64,000 nucleotides of DNA from Euglena gracilis. Its lineage: Eukaryota; Euglenida; Euglenophyceae; Euglenales. The stretch covers positions 56,161,872 through 56,225,871 of the forward strand of contig CP154956.1 in NCBI GenBank assembly GCA_039621445.1, in the 5' to 3' direction. The notes below the pieces were generated by a model. It worked only from the letters and a program-made list of their open reading frames with translations, made no database searches and was not told where the DNA came from. The first letter of the stretch is position 1. The number at the start of each line of letters is the position of its first letter. Shown piece after piece: positions 10,302-20,129 of the stretch. The translations under genes and the position numbers were made by a program.

Positions 10302-12771
10302 CCGCTTCCTTCTTCACTTCCTTGATGTTGGACTCCTCCTGGACTCCTTGATTGGCCTCGGTGTCGGTCTCGTCATCTTCATCTTCGACATCCACTTCCC
10401 GCTGCCATCTTGTGGGTGCCGCCGGTTTGCGGTGGGCCGGCTCGGGGTCGCCCATGGTGGCGGCCCGCTGGTCCACCCTCAGCCACCACACCATGAGGTC
10501 GTTGATTTGGGTGGCGGTGAACTCCACGGTGTCCGGGGCCACCCGGACGATGGCTCTACCAGACAGCTTCTGCCGGTCGTACACCGCCTTGATGGCCGCC
10601 CGGTGGTCGTTATCCGCCGGGACCACCTTGATTCTTCTGCCTTGGCGATCCACTTTCTTCGGCACGACACCCGTCTCCTCCACCACCATCTCCGTCGCCT
10701 CCGCCACCGTCACATCCTCCGGTAGGCCTTCCAGGACCAGCGCCGCGTGGTCACGGCGCCGATCCTCTTCACGGGCCAGCCGCTTCGTCCATGGCTGGCC
10801 CAGCTGGTCCACCACCAGGCGGGCTAGCTCCACGTCCGTCATGTCCCCGATCTGCATCGCCAGCGCCTTGGCGTTGGCGAAGTACTCCCGCCACTCTCGC
10901 TCCGTCAGCTTGCCCCGTGTCACCACCTTGAGGTGACAGAGCTTCCTTCGTAGTGCTTCTCGGTCGTCTCCGCCCAGCTCTAGGTCCAGCCTCGCCCACA
11001 GCTCCTCGAACGGCATCTCCGGGTAAGTCTCCACCATCAGGTCGATGTGCAACGCCGTCGCCTCATCCACCGTACTCCGCAACAGCGCCTCCCGCTGCGC
11101 CTCGCTGAGGAGGGGGACCATCCCCTCGCGGAGGTACGGGAGCCACCGCCGCCTCCATTGGGGCCAGTCCTCGGCGTTACCCGACAACCGGCCCGGATGC
11201 CTCCCCCCGAGCGCATCCAAGAGGCGCGGTGGCAGGATCTGCAGCTGGGGTGCCCCCAGCGGCAGGGTGGTAGGTTGGACTTCTCGGATGGTGGTCCGCC
11301 TCACGGGTGCGGGCACACTCGCCCCCGCACGCATGAGGAGCATCGGTGCTGCATTCGTCGGCACCGGGCGGGATCGCACGAGCCGCAGCTCCGGTCGATG
11401 CCGCGACGCGGGTGGATTGGCTGGGTCCGATGGTGTGGCCGCAGTCGCAGCCGGCACCGCAGACTGCATCACCGGCGGGGGCCCGCCGGCAGGGTGGGTT
11501 GATGGCTGCATGGCTGGCTGGGGAGACACCCCGGTGTCGAACGCCACCGCGGGGGTCTGATGCATGGCATGCGATGGGTTGGGATGGACGGCTTGCTCGT
11601 ACACCGTGCCTTCGGCACACTGCGGATCAGTGCCTTCGGCACCCAGCGGCTGGCTTGACACGGGCACTGAGACTTGGGAGACGGGTCGGACTTGGACTCG
11701 GACAGACTGGGCATCAGCCACCGGCACCGAAAAAGGTACTGACGGTTTGGACAGAGCGGTGGTCGCGGCTTGCGGCGCTGCTCGGTGCGCTGGTGGGGCG
11801 GCGGTGATGGGGGGACACGATGCCGGTGCAGACGGATGCAACGACAGCGCGGACTGCTGCACTTGCACGCGGGACGGCTGCGGATGCGTCAGTGCACGTT
11901 GTACCGCGGAGGACGACGGTTGGCGCTGTGACACGGATAGCGGCTCTGCTCGGATGACTGCGGCGGTGCTCGATCGGCGGGGGAATGCATACGCAGATTG
12001 CGGCATGGATATCCCTTCCCTTGCCGGGCGCGCGGTGGTTGAGGATGAGGACTGCTCTGCCGGGGCTCGGGTCGCCCTCGCCGAAGCAGGCTGGCGGGCG
12101 GACTGGTAGGGATTGGCTGCACCTCGGGTTGGCGGCGTGGTCTGTGCCGCCGAGGACACCGGGGGTCCCCCGGCTGGGCGGAGACCAGACATCTTGACAG
12201 ACCACTGCTTGATCTCCTCCTTCGCCATCTGAATCTCCCTGAACAGCGCCGTCACCACTTGGTCCACTTCCCGGAGGGCCTTCTCCAAGTACACCCTACA
12301 CTTGCCCTCCAACTCCACGGAAATCCAATCGGCCAGCTTGTTGAAATACTGCACCTGCAACGCCGGGATCTCGGTCTTGGAGTTGAGCTCCATCCGCTGT
12401 AGTCGCTCCTCCATCTGTCGCACCACCGTGGCGAGCTCCTCACGCGTCACCATGGCTCCCCGGAGACGGGCAACCTCCACTGCCGTTTCCGGGTCCACAA
12501 CCCGGGTTGCACCCTCGCCGGGGCCGGCACGCACCATCGCCGTCAAGCCTTGCACCTCTGCCTCGCGGCATCGGTGCTCAGCCTGCACGGCGGCGATTGC
12601 TTGGGCCGCCTCATCCGCCACCTTTCGGGCGGCCGCCTTGGATTGCGCTGCTTGGCCCTCGAGCCGTCCGTGCTGGGCTTGGATGGTCTCCATGAACTGC
12701 GCGATGACCTTGCCTTGGGCAACAGATCCGATGGGAGGAACTGTTGCGCGAGGCCATCCTGCGCTTCCCAC
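10291..12771 (-). CDS. Chromovirus Gag-like protein
   Basis: This is an 826-residue open frame. The N-terminal 200 residues are helical and charged, with coiled-coil character (VARLRGAMVTREELATVVRQ). Residues about 210-500 are low-complexity Ser/Ala/Pro/Gln-rich. Residues about 510-700 resemble a Ty3/Gypsy capsid: PRLLDALGG, then a W-rich segment (DWPQWRRRWLPYL), FEELWARLDLEL and REWREYFANAKALAMQIGD, typical of retrotransposon Gag helices. The tail is acidic. It would form the particle that packages the element RNA. The long disordered middle is atypical. The start at 12771 is the first available, and upstream extension cannot be excluded. Confidence 0.75.
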   Translation of the reverse strand: MGSAGWPRATVPPIGSVAQGKVIAQFMETIQAQHGRLEGQAAQSKAAARKVADEAAQAIAAVQAEHRCREAEVQGLTAMVRAGPGEGATRVVDPETAVEVARLRGAMVTREELATVVRQMEERLQRMELNSKTEIPALQVQYFNKLADWISVELEGKCRVYLEKALREVDQVVTALFREIQMAKEEIKQWSVKMSGLRPAGGPPVSSAAQTTPPTRGAANPYQSARQPASARATRAPAEQSSSSTTARPAREGISMPQSAYAFPRRSSTAAVIRAEPLSVSQRQPSSSAVQRALTHPQPSRVQVQQSALSLHPSAPASCPPITAAPPAHRAAPQAATTALSKPSVPFSVPVADAQSVRVQVRPVSQVSVPVSSQPLGAEGTDPQCAEGTVYEQAVHPNPSHAMHQTPAVAFDTGVSPQPAMQPSTHPAGGPPPVMQSAVPAATAATPSDPANPPASRHRPELRLVRSRPVPTNAAPMLLMRAGASVPAPVRRTTIREVQPTTLPLGAPQLQILPPRLLDALGGRHPGRLSGNAEDWPQWRRRWLPYLREGMVPLLSEAQREALLRSTVDEATALHIDLMVETYPEMPFEELWARLDLELGGDDREALRRKLCHLKVVTRGKLTEREWREYFANAKALAMQIGDMTDVELARLVVDQLGQPWTKRLAREEDRRRDHAALVLEGLPEDVTVAEATEMVVEETGVVPKKVDRQGRRIKVVPADNDHRAAIKAVYDRQKLSGRAIVRVAPDTVEFTATQINDLMVWWLRVDQRAATMGDPEPAHRKPAAPTRWQREVDVEDEDDETDTEANQGVQEESNIKEVKKEAVEK

Positions 12772-13299
12772 GCACCTCAGCCCCCGGACCTTCCGGTCTG
12801 CGACCCTGAGATCTTAAAGATGCCGTGCGGCGACCTGGACATGGTGCTCGCCTGCTCGCTTGCGACCTCCTCATTGGCATGATACGCACTTTTGGCTGAG
12901 GATTTGTCCCCTCTGCATTGCGGATGGATTTGTGCCTCAATTATCGTTTGTGGTTTCCAAAATCCATATTTTCGTGTGTTTATATTTTTGATTTGCAACA
13001 CGTTTTTTTTCCCCCACACACAGTTCCTTGCCCTTTTTTACCCATGGCAGTCACACCGCAAGGTTTTGGGTGCTGATGTTCTCAAGGTGAGCTGGCTCCC
13101 ATGAGTTTTTTTGGGTTAGCATTTGTTGACGAACCCAGATTGTAACCAACAGCGGTGAAGTTTACCGGTGAACTTCGCCGATGGGTTAGGCAGAGGGGGG
13201 GGGGAGGGGGTCCGGGACCCCCCGGTGAACTTTCAAACAGTGAACTTCACCATAGGGGGGGGGTCAAGATGACCAAACTCTACTGCATGATCTCCTGTG
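12772..13299. other. Non-coding flank with hairpins, expected LTR not recognisable
   Basis: This is where the 5' LTR of the minus-strand chromovirus should lie, but I see no copy of any sequence found near 3573. About 13150-13260 carries GGTGAAGTTTACC and GGTGAACTTCGCC inverted repeats around a poly-G/poly-C block. Confidence 0.5.
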
Positions 13300-13911
13300 T
13301 GATGAAGACACTCGCCCGATCGCAGCAGGTGAAACACTCCGCCGATTGGTTGGCAAATGCCCCATGCGTCATCCCACATTGGTAAACGCTTTGAAAGAAC
13401 TGAGTCCTCCACAATGTGGCGTTGGTGTCTTGACGGCTCTTGCAGGGCTCACTGCGGCGTGGGTGGATGGAGCCTTGCCCACGGACCACGCGCCTTGTTG
13501 GTGTGCAGCAAATCTGACGACATTGCGCAGAAAAAGAAGATGGTGTGCGGCCCATCGCGGAGGGGGACACATTGCGCAGACTGGAGGGCAAGGCCCTCAA
13601 TCGTACCGGGGTTGCCAAGGATCAAGTCGGCCGCTTGGCACCTGTGCAAGCAGGGGTGGGCATACCCAACGCTGCCGAGTCCATTGCGTTGGGGGCGCAG
13701 AACGTCATCAGGCGGCTAGATGTGGGCGGAAATTGGGCAGTACTGCAGGTGGATCTGAAAAATGCGTTCAACTGCCTCGACCGGACCATCATCCTACAAG
13801 AGGCCCGAACACGCACGCCAGCCCTCTTCAACTATATGCGGTTCGCATATGGCCACCCTACACCACTCTTCAGTGAAGGCCGTACACTTGCCTCCACACG
13901 GGGGACACACT
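13300..13911 (+). pseudogene. Two overlapping fragments of a non-LTR reverse transcriptase
   Basis: About 13305-13450 encodes RPIAAGETLRRLVGKC followed by LSPPQCGVGV, a conserved stretch before the RT palm in R2-like LINEs. About 13500-13911, after a frame change near 13545, starts again with LTTLRRK and RPIAEGDTLRRLEGK. It goes on through APVQAGVGI to motif A (LQVDLKNAFNCLDR) and then ends. The same protein segment therefore occurs twice in a row from two diverged copies. No YxDD region follows, so neither is functional. They are related to, but oriented opposite from, the LINE at 15.6-20 kb. Confidence 0.75.
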
Positions 13912-14619
13912 AAGGCTGCCCCCTGGGCCCAATCGGGTTCACCGTTGCACTACAGCCTAAGTTGGCGGACCGGCCGCTGCACCTTCCATTGCCACTATTA
14001 CAGCCTGCTGTTGTATATAGCGAACCACTGCGCTAATTCAGCATCAAAATAGCGCAAACCGCTCTCTAACTGTTCTGTTTTTCGCAGGGTCCCTCTTCTT
14101 TACCTATGGTTTCAATTCAAGATTGTGCCTGCTGAATCAAGACCAAGGTCAGATTATATCAATTTTCAAGGAATTTCAAGGCAATTCAAAGAAAGGCACT
14201 GGAGCCAAGAAAGTACAAAAGTTCAAGAAAGTCAAAAATCCCAAGGGCGGAGCAAGCAAAAGATTACAATAAGGATTGGTTATCTGTTGGCGCAGGAGAG
14301 CAGTACAAGCCAAAAAGGTGTTGGTGCTGGGGTATCTGAAGCCTAGGGGAGGGCAACCAGGCCTTGTCCTAAACGCACCCCCCCACTGCCGGAAGGGACG
14401 CCAAGCCGGACTCCCCCCTCCAACCACTCCCCAAAAGGAGGGCCTTTCGTCCCCGGGAAAAAATCCTACGTGGGAAGGGGAGTATCCCGAACCTACCCCT
14501 CTCCCCAGAGCCCATGGCGCCTACCCCCCACCCCGCCGGTACCCCCTCACGGACCCCCGGGAGTGAAGGCTGGGCAAAAACAACACCGTTCGGGAAACTG
14601 GTAGCAGAGGTTTTTTAAA

Positions 14620-14730
14620 AAAACAAAATTTCATGGGAACAAACCACACCGACAAGATGGATCTGGATTTGTTCCCAGGAAAACAAAATTTCATGGGAAC
14701 AAACCACACCGACAAGATGGATCCGACTCC
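14620..14730. repeat. Two-copy tandem repeat, unit about 60 bp
   Basis: AAAACAAAATTTCATGGG, then AACAAACCACACCGACAAG and ATGGATC, occurs twice in succession with a short spacer (TGGATTTGTTCCCAGG) between copies. Confidence 0.8.
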
Positions 14731-15480
14731 CCAGCCTCACCCCGCCCCGGTGGTGGGTGTCCCCCACCATGGGACTCCCCCGAGTGAAAATACCGCCCCA
14801 TACCCAATCCCAATCCCCCGCACACGCATGCCGCTGCTCAGTCCCCTCAGCGTGCACAGCAGGAAAAGAATCCCCCATTTCCCCACCTAGCCCCGCTCAA
14901 GAAAAGGCGATAAGCCCAAACCCCCAACTCCCATTCCCACTCCAGCTCACATTCCCCATCCTGCGGGCCCTCCCCAAACACGGGACAACGGTGGTGGGGC
15001 GAACCGAATCCACCGACCAGTGGCGCAGCCTACTGGATTTGAATGTTCGAGGGTGCGGGGATATAGACAACGCTGGAGTGTGGGTCCCTCCCCAAACCCC
15101 TCCCCAAATCATACTTAGATTCGCCAGACACCCTCTCCAGAAAACAGCTTTTTTTGTGACTTCGGACAGAAGGACAACAACAACACGGCGGGTAGCACAG
15201 CTTCACCCAGACCGTGCCCCGGGCCCAGGGAGATGTCTCTTTTGGCCCTCGCCACAAGGAGAAACTCCTCATGACTCCCTGTGCGGCCACAGGTCGCCGG
15301 TAGATACTATGGGTGTAAGGTACATAAAGGTTGTACGGAGTGCCGTGCCCGTCCTGCGGTCCATGGTTAGAGGAAAATGGGAAAGTCCCATCTTCAATAT
15401 ATACGGCGGCGGGGGGGGGGGTGGGGGGGAGTGTGTGCTTTGCCTGCCACTGTTGGCGTGTTTGTGTCATTGGCTGGTTG

Positions 15481-15566
15481 GCTGATTTGTGCCTGGGGTG
15501 GTTTCACAGCCGTCCGAGAGTGGCTGATTTGTGCCTGGGGTTGTTTCAGAGCCGTCCGAGAGTGGA
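15481..15566. repeat. Two-copy tandem repeat, unit about 42 bp
   Basis: GCTGATTTGTGCCTGGGG, TGGTTTCACAG and CCGTCCGAGAGTG are repeated directly with few changes, just beyond the LINE stop codon. This could be part of the LINE 3' UTR. Confidence 0.75.
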
Positions 15567-15651
15567 GGTGAGAAAGCTGGCCTCATGGCCATTGCTCTGT
15601 GTGGGCCACCGAAGGTGGTAGAGGTGGTCCGTGCACTGGATGAAGTCACAC

Positions 15652-18588
15652 TCAAAAGTATGGGGAATGCGTACCACCGCTATTGCAATCAAGTAGTTGC
15701 TCAGGGCACTGTCCCCATGCCAGTTGTCTTGCCAACTCGCGCATCAAAGCCATTCCAAGTCCCTGCCATGCACTGGCCTCCACACCCCGCCTCTCCCAGC
15801 CGTTATGTTGGCTTGTTTGGAGGCGGATGCATGTGGAGACGAATCCTTGGCCTGCTTCACTCATGCCACCGTAGCAGTCCATCACCAGTGGGATAAATGT
15901 CCAGCCTCGTCGCTTGCAAGGGTCCCCATACTTGGCAATTTTGTCTTCTTCCTGTCGAGTGTGCCAATTGTCCACCTGAGCTGGAGGTGACCTGGAGGGT
16001 GCTAGTGGGTGTCTGACTGTGACATCAATGGCTGCAGGTCCATTTGCGTCAAATCGAGTGATGAAAACATCGCCCGGTCGAGTTCCGTCCTTAGCTTTTT
16101 CTTCTCGACGTGCAAGAAAGCCAGCTCGCTGTGCCAGGTTCAGGACAAAGCTTTGCACTGCCCCGTGCCGCCGAACGAGGTTGTTACGGTGGCAGCAGAC
16201 GAGGTGGTGGCCGGCTGTGTCAAGTGGGCTCATGCATCGTGGACATGCGGGAGAGTGGCTCTCTTCTGTTTTTACCACAGGAGCGCCAAGCGTCCATTGG
16301 AGGAGGGCAACAAATTCTTTCGTGGGAACAAGGGTTTTTGTGCCAGCAGAGGGGACTGCACACGTCCAGGCCATGGCATGAGGCCTTGTTTGGCAGGAAA
16401 ATCGGATGGCATCGGATCCGGACAGGGAGTTTTGCAGTTTCTTTTGGCGCAGCATTGAGCAGACGTTCCCCCAGTGTTTCTGTGACACCATTTCTCGTGG
16501 TAGTTGGGTGGCACGGGTGGAGTCATCTGTTAAGGCCTGCAGGGGTTGACCTTCAACACCAACGATCTTCAGCAATGTCAGTGCGGAGTCAAAATCTGGT
16601 GGTTTCATATTGCGGATTACGAAGTCCGGAAGTCCCAACAACGTTTCAGCCCTTTGGAGGAAGTCCAGTTGGGCTGACCACCGTGCAGCGAGTCGGCATT
16701 CCTGCGGATCCTTAATTCCTAGTCCCCCCAAACGGGGTGGCAAGGTGGCCTGTGACCACTGGTTGTCATCAACTGGTCCTGTCATGATGCAACTCAGCGT
16801 GTTTCGTAAACAGTGGCTCAGCAATAAGCATTGGTCCCCAGCGAGCGGCAGTGGTGTTCCCCTCAGTAGGTCATTGACGCGACATGCATCCAAACATTGA
16901 CGCAGAAGGGTGTACTGGACATGGGCACTTGGCACAAGCTGTAGGAGATTGCATGCCTTCAGAACCATTTCGACTCGTGGAGCCCAAACAGTGGAGGCGA
17001 ACGCCCCCCCTGCTGGGTGGCAGACTGGCAGTCCAAGGACCTTGAGGCCACTTGCTTCAGAATATTCCTGCACCGGAATTTGTTGGAGCGGGGTTGTGTT
17101 GGTTGGGAGGCTGGACCATTCCATTCCAAAGGCAGGTCCCCACAATCGACACTTGGATATATTCAGGGAAACCCCAATGAGGGGTCCTTCTCGCAGAATG
17201 TATCGGACTGCTGTTTCCAGTTGTGCTGGGGTACCCACGAGATGGGCATCATCCAAGTACCATGCTTGCCATCCGACCAGCTCACCCACTTTTTCAACAA
17301 GATTTTGAACTGCAATTGCGAACGCCGCAGGACCACATGGGTCACCTTGTTGCACACCACTTTTGCTGCGAAAGGAGGTTGACCCACAGTACAAAGTGGA
17401 ATGCTCACTGTAGCAGCTCTCCATCCATGCTGTCATTTCAGGGCAACGTTCTCGAACAGCGTCCAGCATACCCTCACGGCGCAGGCTGTTGAAGGCATTT
17501 GCAAAGTCCAATTGCAACACACCCCAATCCTGAGCACCTGTGTGATGGAGACAGCCGACAAGCTGCTGAAGTCCAATGGCAACAATGGAACAGGGATCAG
17601 AATGGCCAACACCAAATTGTCCAGGCAGACTGTTGCGAACTGCTGTTCTCACCACTTCCTGTCTCATGATCACTTTTCCTACCAGCCGACGTAGGCATTC
17701 GCCCGCTGCTATGGGCCTGGTTCCCTCTTCTTCTGGAGCAGGTGGGCATTGGTTGCCGAAATCATCGGTGTTTTTGGCTGCTTTCACTTTTCGCAAAGCT
17801 GTCAGTCTGGCTGCTGCCATGATTGCCGCAGGTCCTTTTGGCAAACCATTGTCAATGGTGCGATAACAGAAGGTCGTGAGTTCGTCCAAAAGGTCATCTG
17901 CGTGGCAACCTGCATCATGCCCCATCAAACACCGAAGGTGGTCGGGCCTCAAGCCAGAGGGGCCTGGGGAAGATTCTGGGCCAAAGCTGAAGACTGCCTT
18001 TCGCACTATTGTCCGGCGTTGTTGCATGTCTTCCTCAGAAGTGGCAGCTGGTAGCGAACGTCTCATGGTCGTTGGGCCAAGTCCAGGAGGCGGTTCATGT
18101 GGATGCAATTGCCGGAGGCGTTCACGTACCAAGGGGTTGTCGGGATCTTGAACACCATCGGAAGTCAACAGGTTGCACGCTTTGGATACAGCACCCCTGC
18201 CGACCAGTCGTTCTAGTCTGGAGACAAAATCCTCTTTTGTTACTTCTTCCTCTTTCGAGGCAGCAAGTCTAGTACGTGGTCTCTTTCGTGCGTTAGTTGC
18301 TTCCACTGGAGGAGAAGTGTCCTTCCAACTCTCAAGCGTCGGGCGGTTTAGGTATTGTCGTGAACGAGCCTGCAGGATGCGGCCAAGCCGTGCCCAGTGA
18401 CCGCGCCCACCACGGCCAAGGGGGCCAGCACTGCCTTTGGGAAGCACCAAAGGGCGTGCATGGCTTCCCAGGTGCTTTGTTCGTTCAGGCGGCGCAAGAG
18501 TGTGCAATAGACTTCGGCCACTGCTTGGATGGCCCCGCGAGGGATAAGGCTGATTGACCCACGGCGATCGTGGGCAATTTCTTCCCAA
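15652..18588 (-). CDS. LINE ORF2: reverse transcriptase with restriction-like endonuclease
   Basis: This is a long uninterrupted frame; true homology starts near 18425, where it takes over from ORF1. The order is a basic linker (RKRPRTRLAAS), RT fingers with GPSGLRPDHL and TALRKV, RPIAAGECLRRLVGK, motif A (LQLDFANAFNSLRR), KSGVQQGDPCGP, YLDDAHLVGTP with the catalytic Asp pair, and the thumb. The C-terminus has a zinc-binding CPRC...H...C cluster, then a restriction-like endonuclease signature with PGDVFI, AAIDVTVRHP and a downstream Lys/Arg. It would nick target DNA and prime reverse transcription from it. No N-terminal zinc fingers are evident. The catalytic motifs are all present, so the enzyme could be functional if the ORF1 junction is a sequencing or programmed shift. 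Confidence 0.9.
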   Translation of the reverse strand: MGRNCPRSPWVNQPYPSRGHPSSGRSLLHTLAPPERTKHLGSHARPLVLPKGSAGPLGRGGRGHWARLGRILQARSRQYLNRPTLESWKDTSPPVEATNARKRPRTRLAASKEEEVTKEDFVSRLERLVGRGAVSKACNLLTSDGVQDPDNPLVRERLRQLHPHEPPPGLGPTTMRRSLPAATSEEDMQQRRTIVRKAVFSFGPESSPGPSGLRPDHLRCLMGHDAGCHADDLLDELTTFCYRTIDNGLPKGPAAIMAAARLTALRKVKAAKNTDDFGNQCPPAPEEEGTRPIAAGECLRRLVGKVIMRQEVVRTAVRNSLPGQFGVGHSDPCSIVAIGLQQLVGCLHHTGAQDWGVLQLDFANAFNSLRREGMLDAVRERCPEMTAWMESCYSEHSTLYCGSTSFRSKSGVQQGDPCGPAAFAIAVQNLVEKVGELVGWQAWYLDDAHLVGTPAQLETAVRYILREGPLIGVSLNISKCRLWGPAFGMEWSSLPTNTTPLQQIPVQEYSEASGLKVLGLPVCHPAGGAFASTVWAPRVEMVLKACNLLQLVPSAHVQYTLLRQCLDACRVNDLLRGTPLPLAGDQCLLLSHCLRNTLSCIMTGPVDDNQWSQATLPPRLGGLGIKDPQECRLAARWSAQLDFLQRAETLLGLPDFVIRNMKPPDFDSALTLLKIVGVEGQPLQALTDDSTRATQLPREMVSQKHWGNVCSMLRQKKLQNSLSGSDAIRFSCQTRPHAMAWTCAVPSAGTKTLVPTKEFVALLQWTLGAPVVKTEESHSPACPRCMSPLDTAGHHLVCCHRNNLVRRHGAVQSFVLNLAQRAGFLARREEKAKDGTRPGDVFITRFDANGPAAIDVTVRHPLAPSRSPPAQVDNWHTRQEEDKIAKYGDPCKRRGWTFIPLVMDCYGGMSEAGQGFVSTCIRLQTSQHNGWERRGVEASAWQGLGMALMRELARQLAWGQCPEQLLDCNSGGTHSPYF

Positions 18589-19385
18589 GTTGGATGAAGG
18601 TCAGGGCATGGTCCTGAGAGGGGGTGGGATGCGGCATCAATGTTCATTGCGACGCTGTGTGGCAATGGGGCCGAGGCAGAGTTCAAAGGTTGTTCGGTCT
18701 GAGCTGGGTCACCCCCAATGAGGTCCAGAAGGAGCTGTTGTAGATTCCGGCCATCTTGCGAAGAGGTTTCCAAGAGTGGGGCAAGGGTGGGTGGGACCGA
18801 GGCAGTTGCCATCAAGAAGCCGACAGCCCTTGCCGGGTCCTCGCTGAAGTCAATTTCAGTCTGTGGGGGTACTGCGGGGCCTGGGTTTGGCTGAATGTCA
18901 CCACAGGACAAAATTCCTTCCCCGCGCCCCAAGCGACGGTGGTGACCGGTGCAAGTACTGGGGTTTTGGCGCTTCTTGGTGGGCATGCGTTTGGGCCAGC
19001 TATCCCTTTCCCTTTGAAACTCCAGTTCCGGGGGTCTGCAGGAAATGGGGGTTTGGGGCTCTGGGGTTATTTCGTTTGCGTGGAGGAAGGTGTGCCTGGC
19101 AGCTTTTGGGGAAACAGAGGCTTTGACTTTCTGTGTCGTTTTGGCGGCTTTCAGCAAATTGGGCCTGGCAGTTTTGAGCAAAATGGAACCACGGGTTTGC
19201 AGGGCACTTTTTGGTTCCGAAAACTGCAGAGTGGGTTTTGGGGAAACAGGGGAACAGTATCTGACAGTTTTGGGGCTCCATGTCAGCAGAACCAGCTTGG
19301 GACCATGGGGGTTTTGGGTGCCTGGTGGGTTGGTGGGTGGGGGTGTGGATGCTGCAACTTGAAATGAGTGCAGAAGTTTTTCCAT
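18348..19385 (-). CDS. LINE ORF1 with 2A-like ribosome-skipping motif
   Basis: I place the start at the ATG at 19385-19383; upstream the same frame runs on through tandem repeats that look like leader. The first 130 residues are Pro/Thr/Lys-rich. At plus 18876-18905 the frame encodes CGDIQPNPGP, matching the core of 2A and 2A-like peptides (D.xxNPGP). In some LINEs this releases the upstream product co-translationally. The following part (about 180 residues) contains WEEIAHDRRGSISLIPRG and ALWCFPKAVLAPL, the conserved segment that leads into ORF2 one frame over. Past that point the remaining residues to 18348 look like out-of-frame translation. ORF1 and ORF2 probably form one polyprotein. Confidence 0.7.
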   Translation of the reverse strand: MEKLLHSFQVAASTPPPTNPPGTQNPHGPKLVLLTWSPKTVRYCSPVSPKPTLQFSEPKSALQTRGSILLKTARPNLLKAAKTTQKVKASVSPKAARHTFLHANEITPEPQTPISCRPPELEFQRERDSWPKRMPTKKRQNPSTCTGHHRRLGRGEGILSCGDIQPNPGPAVPPQTEIDFSEDPARAVGFLMATASVPPTLAPLLETSSQDGRNLQQLLLDLIGGDPAQTEQPLNSASAPLPHSVAMNIDAASHPLSGPCPDLHPTWEEIAHDRRGSISLIPRGAIQAVAEVYCTLLRRLNEQSTWEAMHALWCFPKAVLAPLAVVGAVTGHGLAASCRLVHDNT

Positions 19386-19435
19386 TGTCAGGTGAGCAAG
19401 TGCACACAAAAGGAAGAAGGACAAAAAGGTGTCAC

Positions 19436-20115
19436 AGGGGGGCCTTTGCAGGCCCAGGGCCTTTACAGGCCACTGGAGCAAAATGGTGTTGGAGGGGGGC
19501 CTTTGCAGGCCCAGGGCCTTTGCAGGCCACTGGGGCAAAATGGTGCAACAGACCAAAATGGTGTCACAGGGGGGCCTTTGCAGGCCCAGTGACTTTGCAG
19601 GATGGGGTAAAACGGTGTCAATGAGGGGTTGGGGTGGCACAATGTTTTTAACTGTCAAGTCAAAACTGCTGCAAAATGTGTCACTGAGGGGTTGGGGTGG
19701 CACAATGTTTTTCACTGTCAAGTCAAAACTGCTGCAAAATGTGTCACTGAGGGGTTGGGGTGGCAGAATGTTTTTCAATGTCAAGTCAAAACTGCTGCAA
19801 AATGAAATTTGGGATGCAATGCATAACACAGAAAGGAAGACACTGGAGCTGAAAGTGGCACTTAATGGTTGGCAGATGGGGGGCCTTTGCAGGCCCATGA
19901 TGAGGGGCCTTTGCAGGCCCAGATGGGGGGGCCTTTGCAGGCCCAGATGAGGGGGCCTTTGCAGGCCCAGATGGGGGGGCCTTTGCAGGCCCAGATGAGG
20001 GGGCCTTTGCAGGCCCAGATGAGGGGGCCTTTGCAGGCCCAGATGGGGGGGCCTTTGCAGGCCCAGATGAGGGGGCCTTTGCAGGCCCAGATGAGGGGGC
20101 CTTTGCAGGCCCATA
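19436..20115. repeat. Tandem repeats in the LINE 5' leader
   Basis: There are three arrays in order. At 19436-19590 lie repeats of GGGGGGCCTTTGCAGGCCCA with an intervening CAAAATGGTG. At 19617-19803 are three copies of a ~63-bp unit (GAGGGGTTGGGGTGGCA ... CAAGTCAAAACTGCTG). At 19875-20115 are about ten copies of a ~24-bp unit (GGGGCCTTTGCAGGCCCAGA). Tandem 5' monomers are known from several LINE families, where they can act as promoters. The minus-strand frame through the last array encodes GLQRPPHL repeats, which I consider incidental. Confidence 0.8.
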
Positions 20116-20129
20116 AGTTGCCACCAGGG

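Larger units (their letters stand above)
3573..12790 (-). mobile_element. Ty3/Gypsy chromovirus with a methyltransferase-like domain, LTRs not found
   Basis: On the minus strand the parts follow the Ty3/Gypsy order: gag (12771-10291), basic Gly/Lys-rich stretch (10301-10059), methyltransferase-like domain plus protease (about 9955-7999), RT (7998 to about 7100), RNase H, Ala/Pro linker, integrase and chromodomain (to 3607). The chromodomain after the integrase places it among chromoviruses. I found no matching LTR pair around it, so the ends given are the limits of coding sequence. One in-frame stop (7999-8001) and two single-base frameshifts (near 7100 and 5350) break pol, so this copy looks inactive unless they are assembly errors. 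Confidence 0.9.
13912..15640. other. Non-coding region between retroelements
   Basis: No convincing gene is seen. It has two short tandem duplications annotated separately, and a G-run block at 15409-15430. The right end abuts the 3' end of the minus-strand LINE, whose 3' UTR may extend into it. Confidence 0.5.
15641..20120 (-). mobile_element. R2-type (RLE) non-LTR retrotransposon
   Basis: On the minus strand a tandem-repeat leader (20115-19436) precedes ORF1 (from about 19385), which carries a 2A-like motif. The RT and C-terminal restriction-like endonuclease of ORF2 follow, ending at 15652. The layout is that of an RLE-encoding LINE. Target duplication and poly-A tail are not evident, as expected for this class. 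The two frames are joined by a one-base offset in a run of five C near 18427, which may be a mutation, a sequencing slip or a frameshift site. Confidence 0.85.

Noticed and set aside
19875-20115. Regularly spaced ~24-bp repeats that superficially look like a CRISPR array
   Set aside because: The repeats are direct tandem units with no unique spacers, in a eukaryotic retroelement leader.
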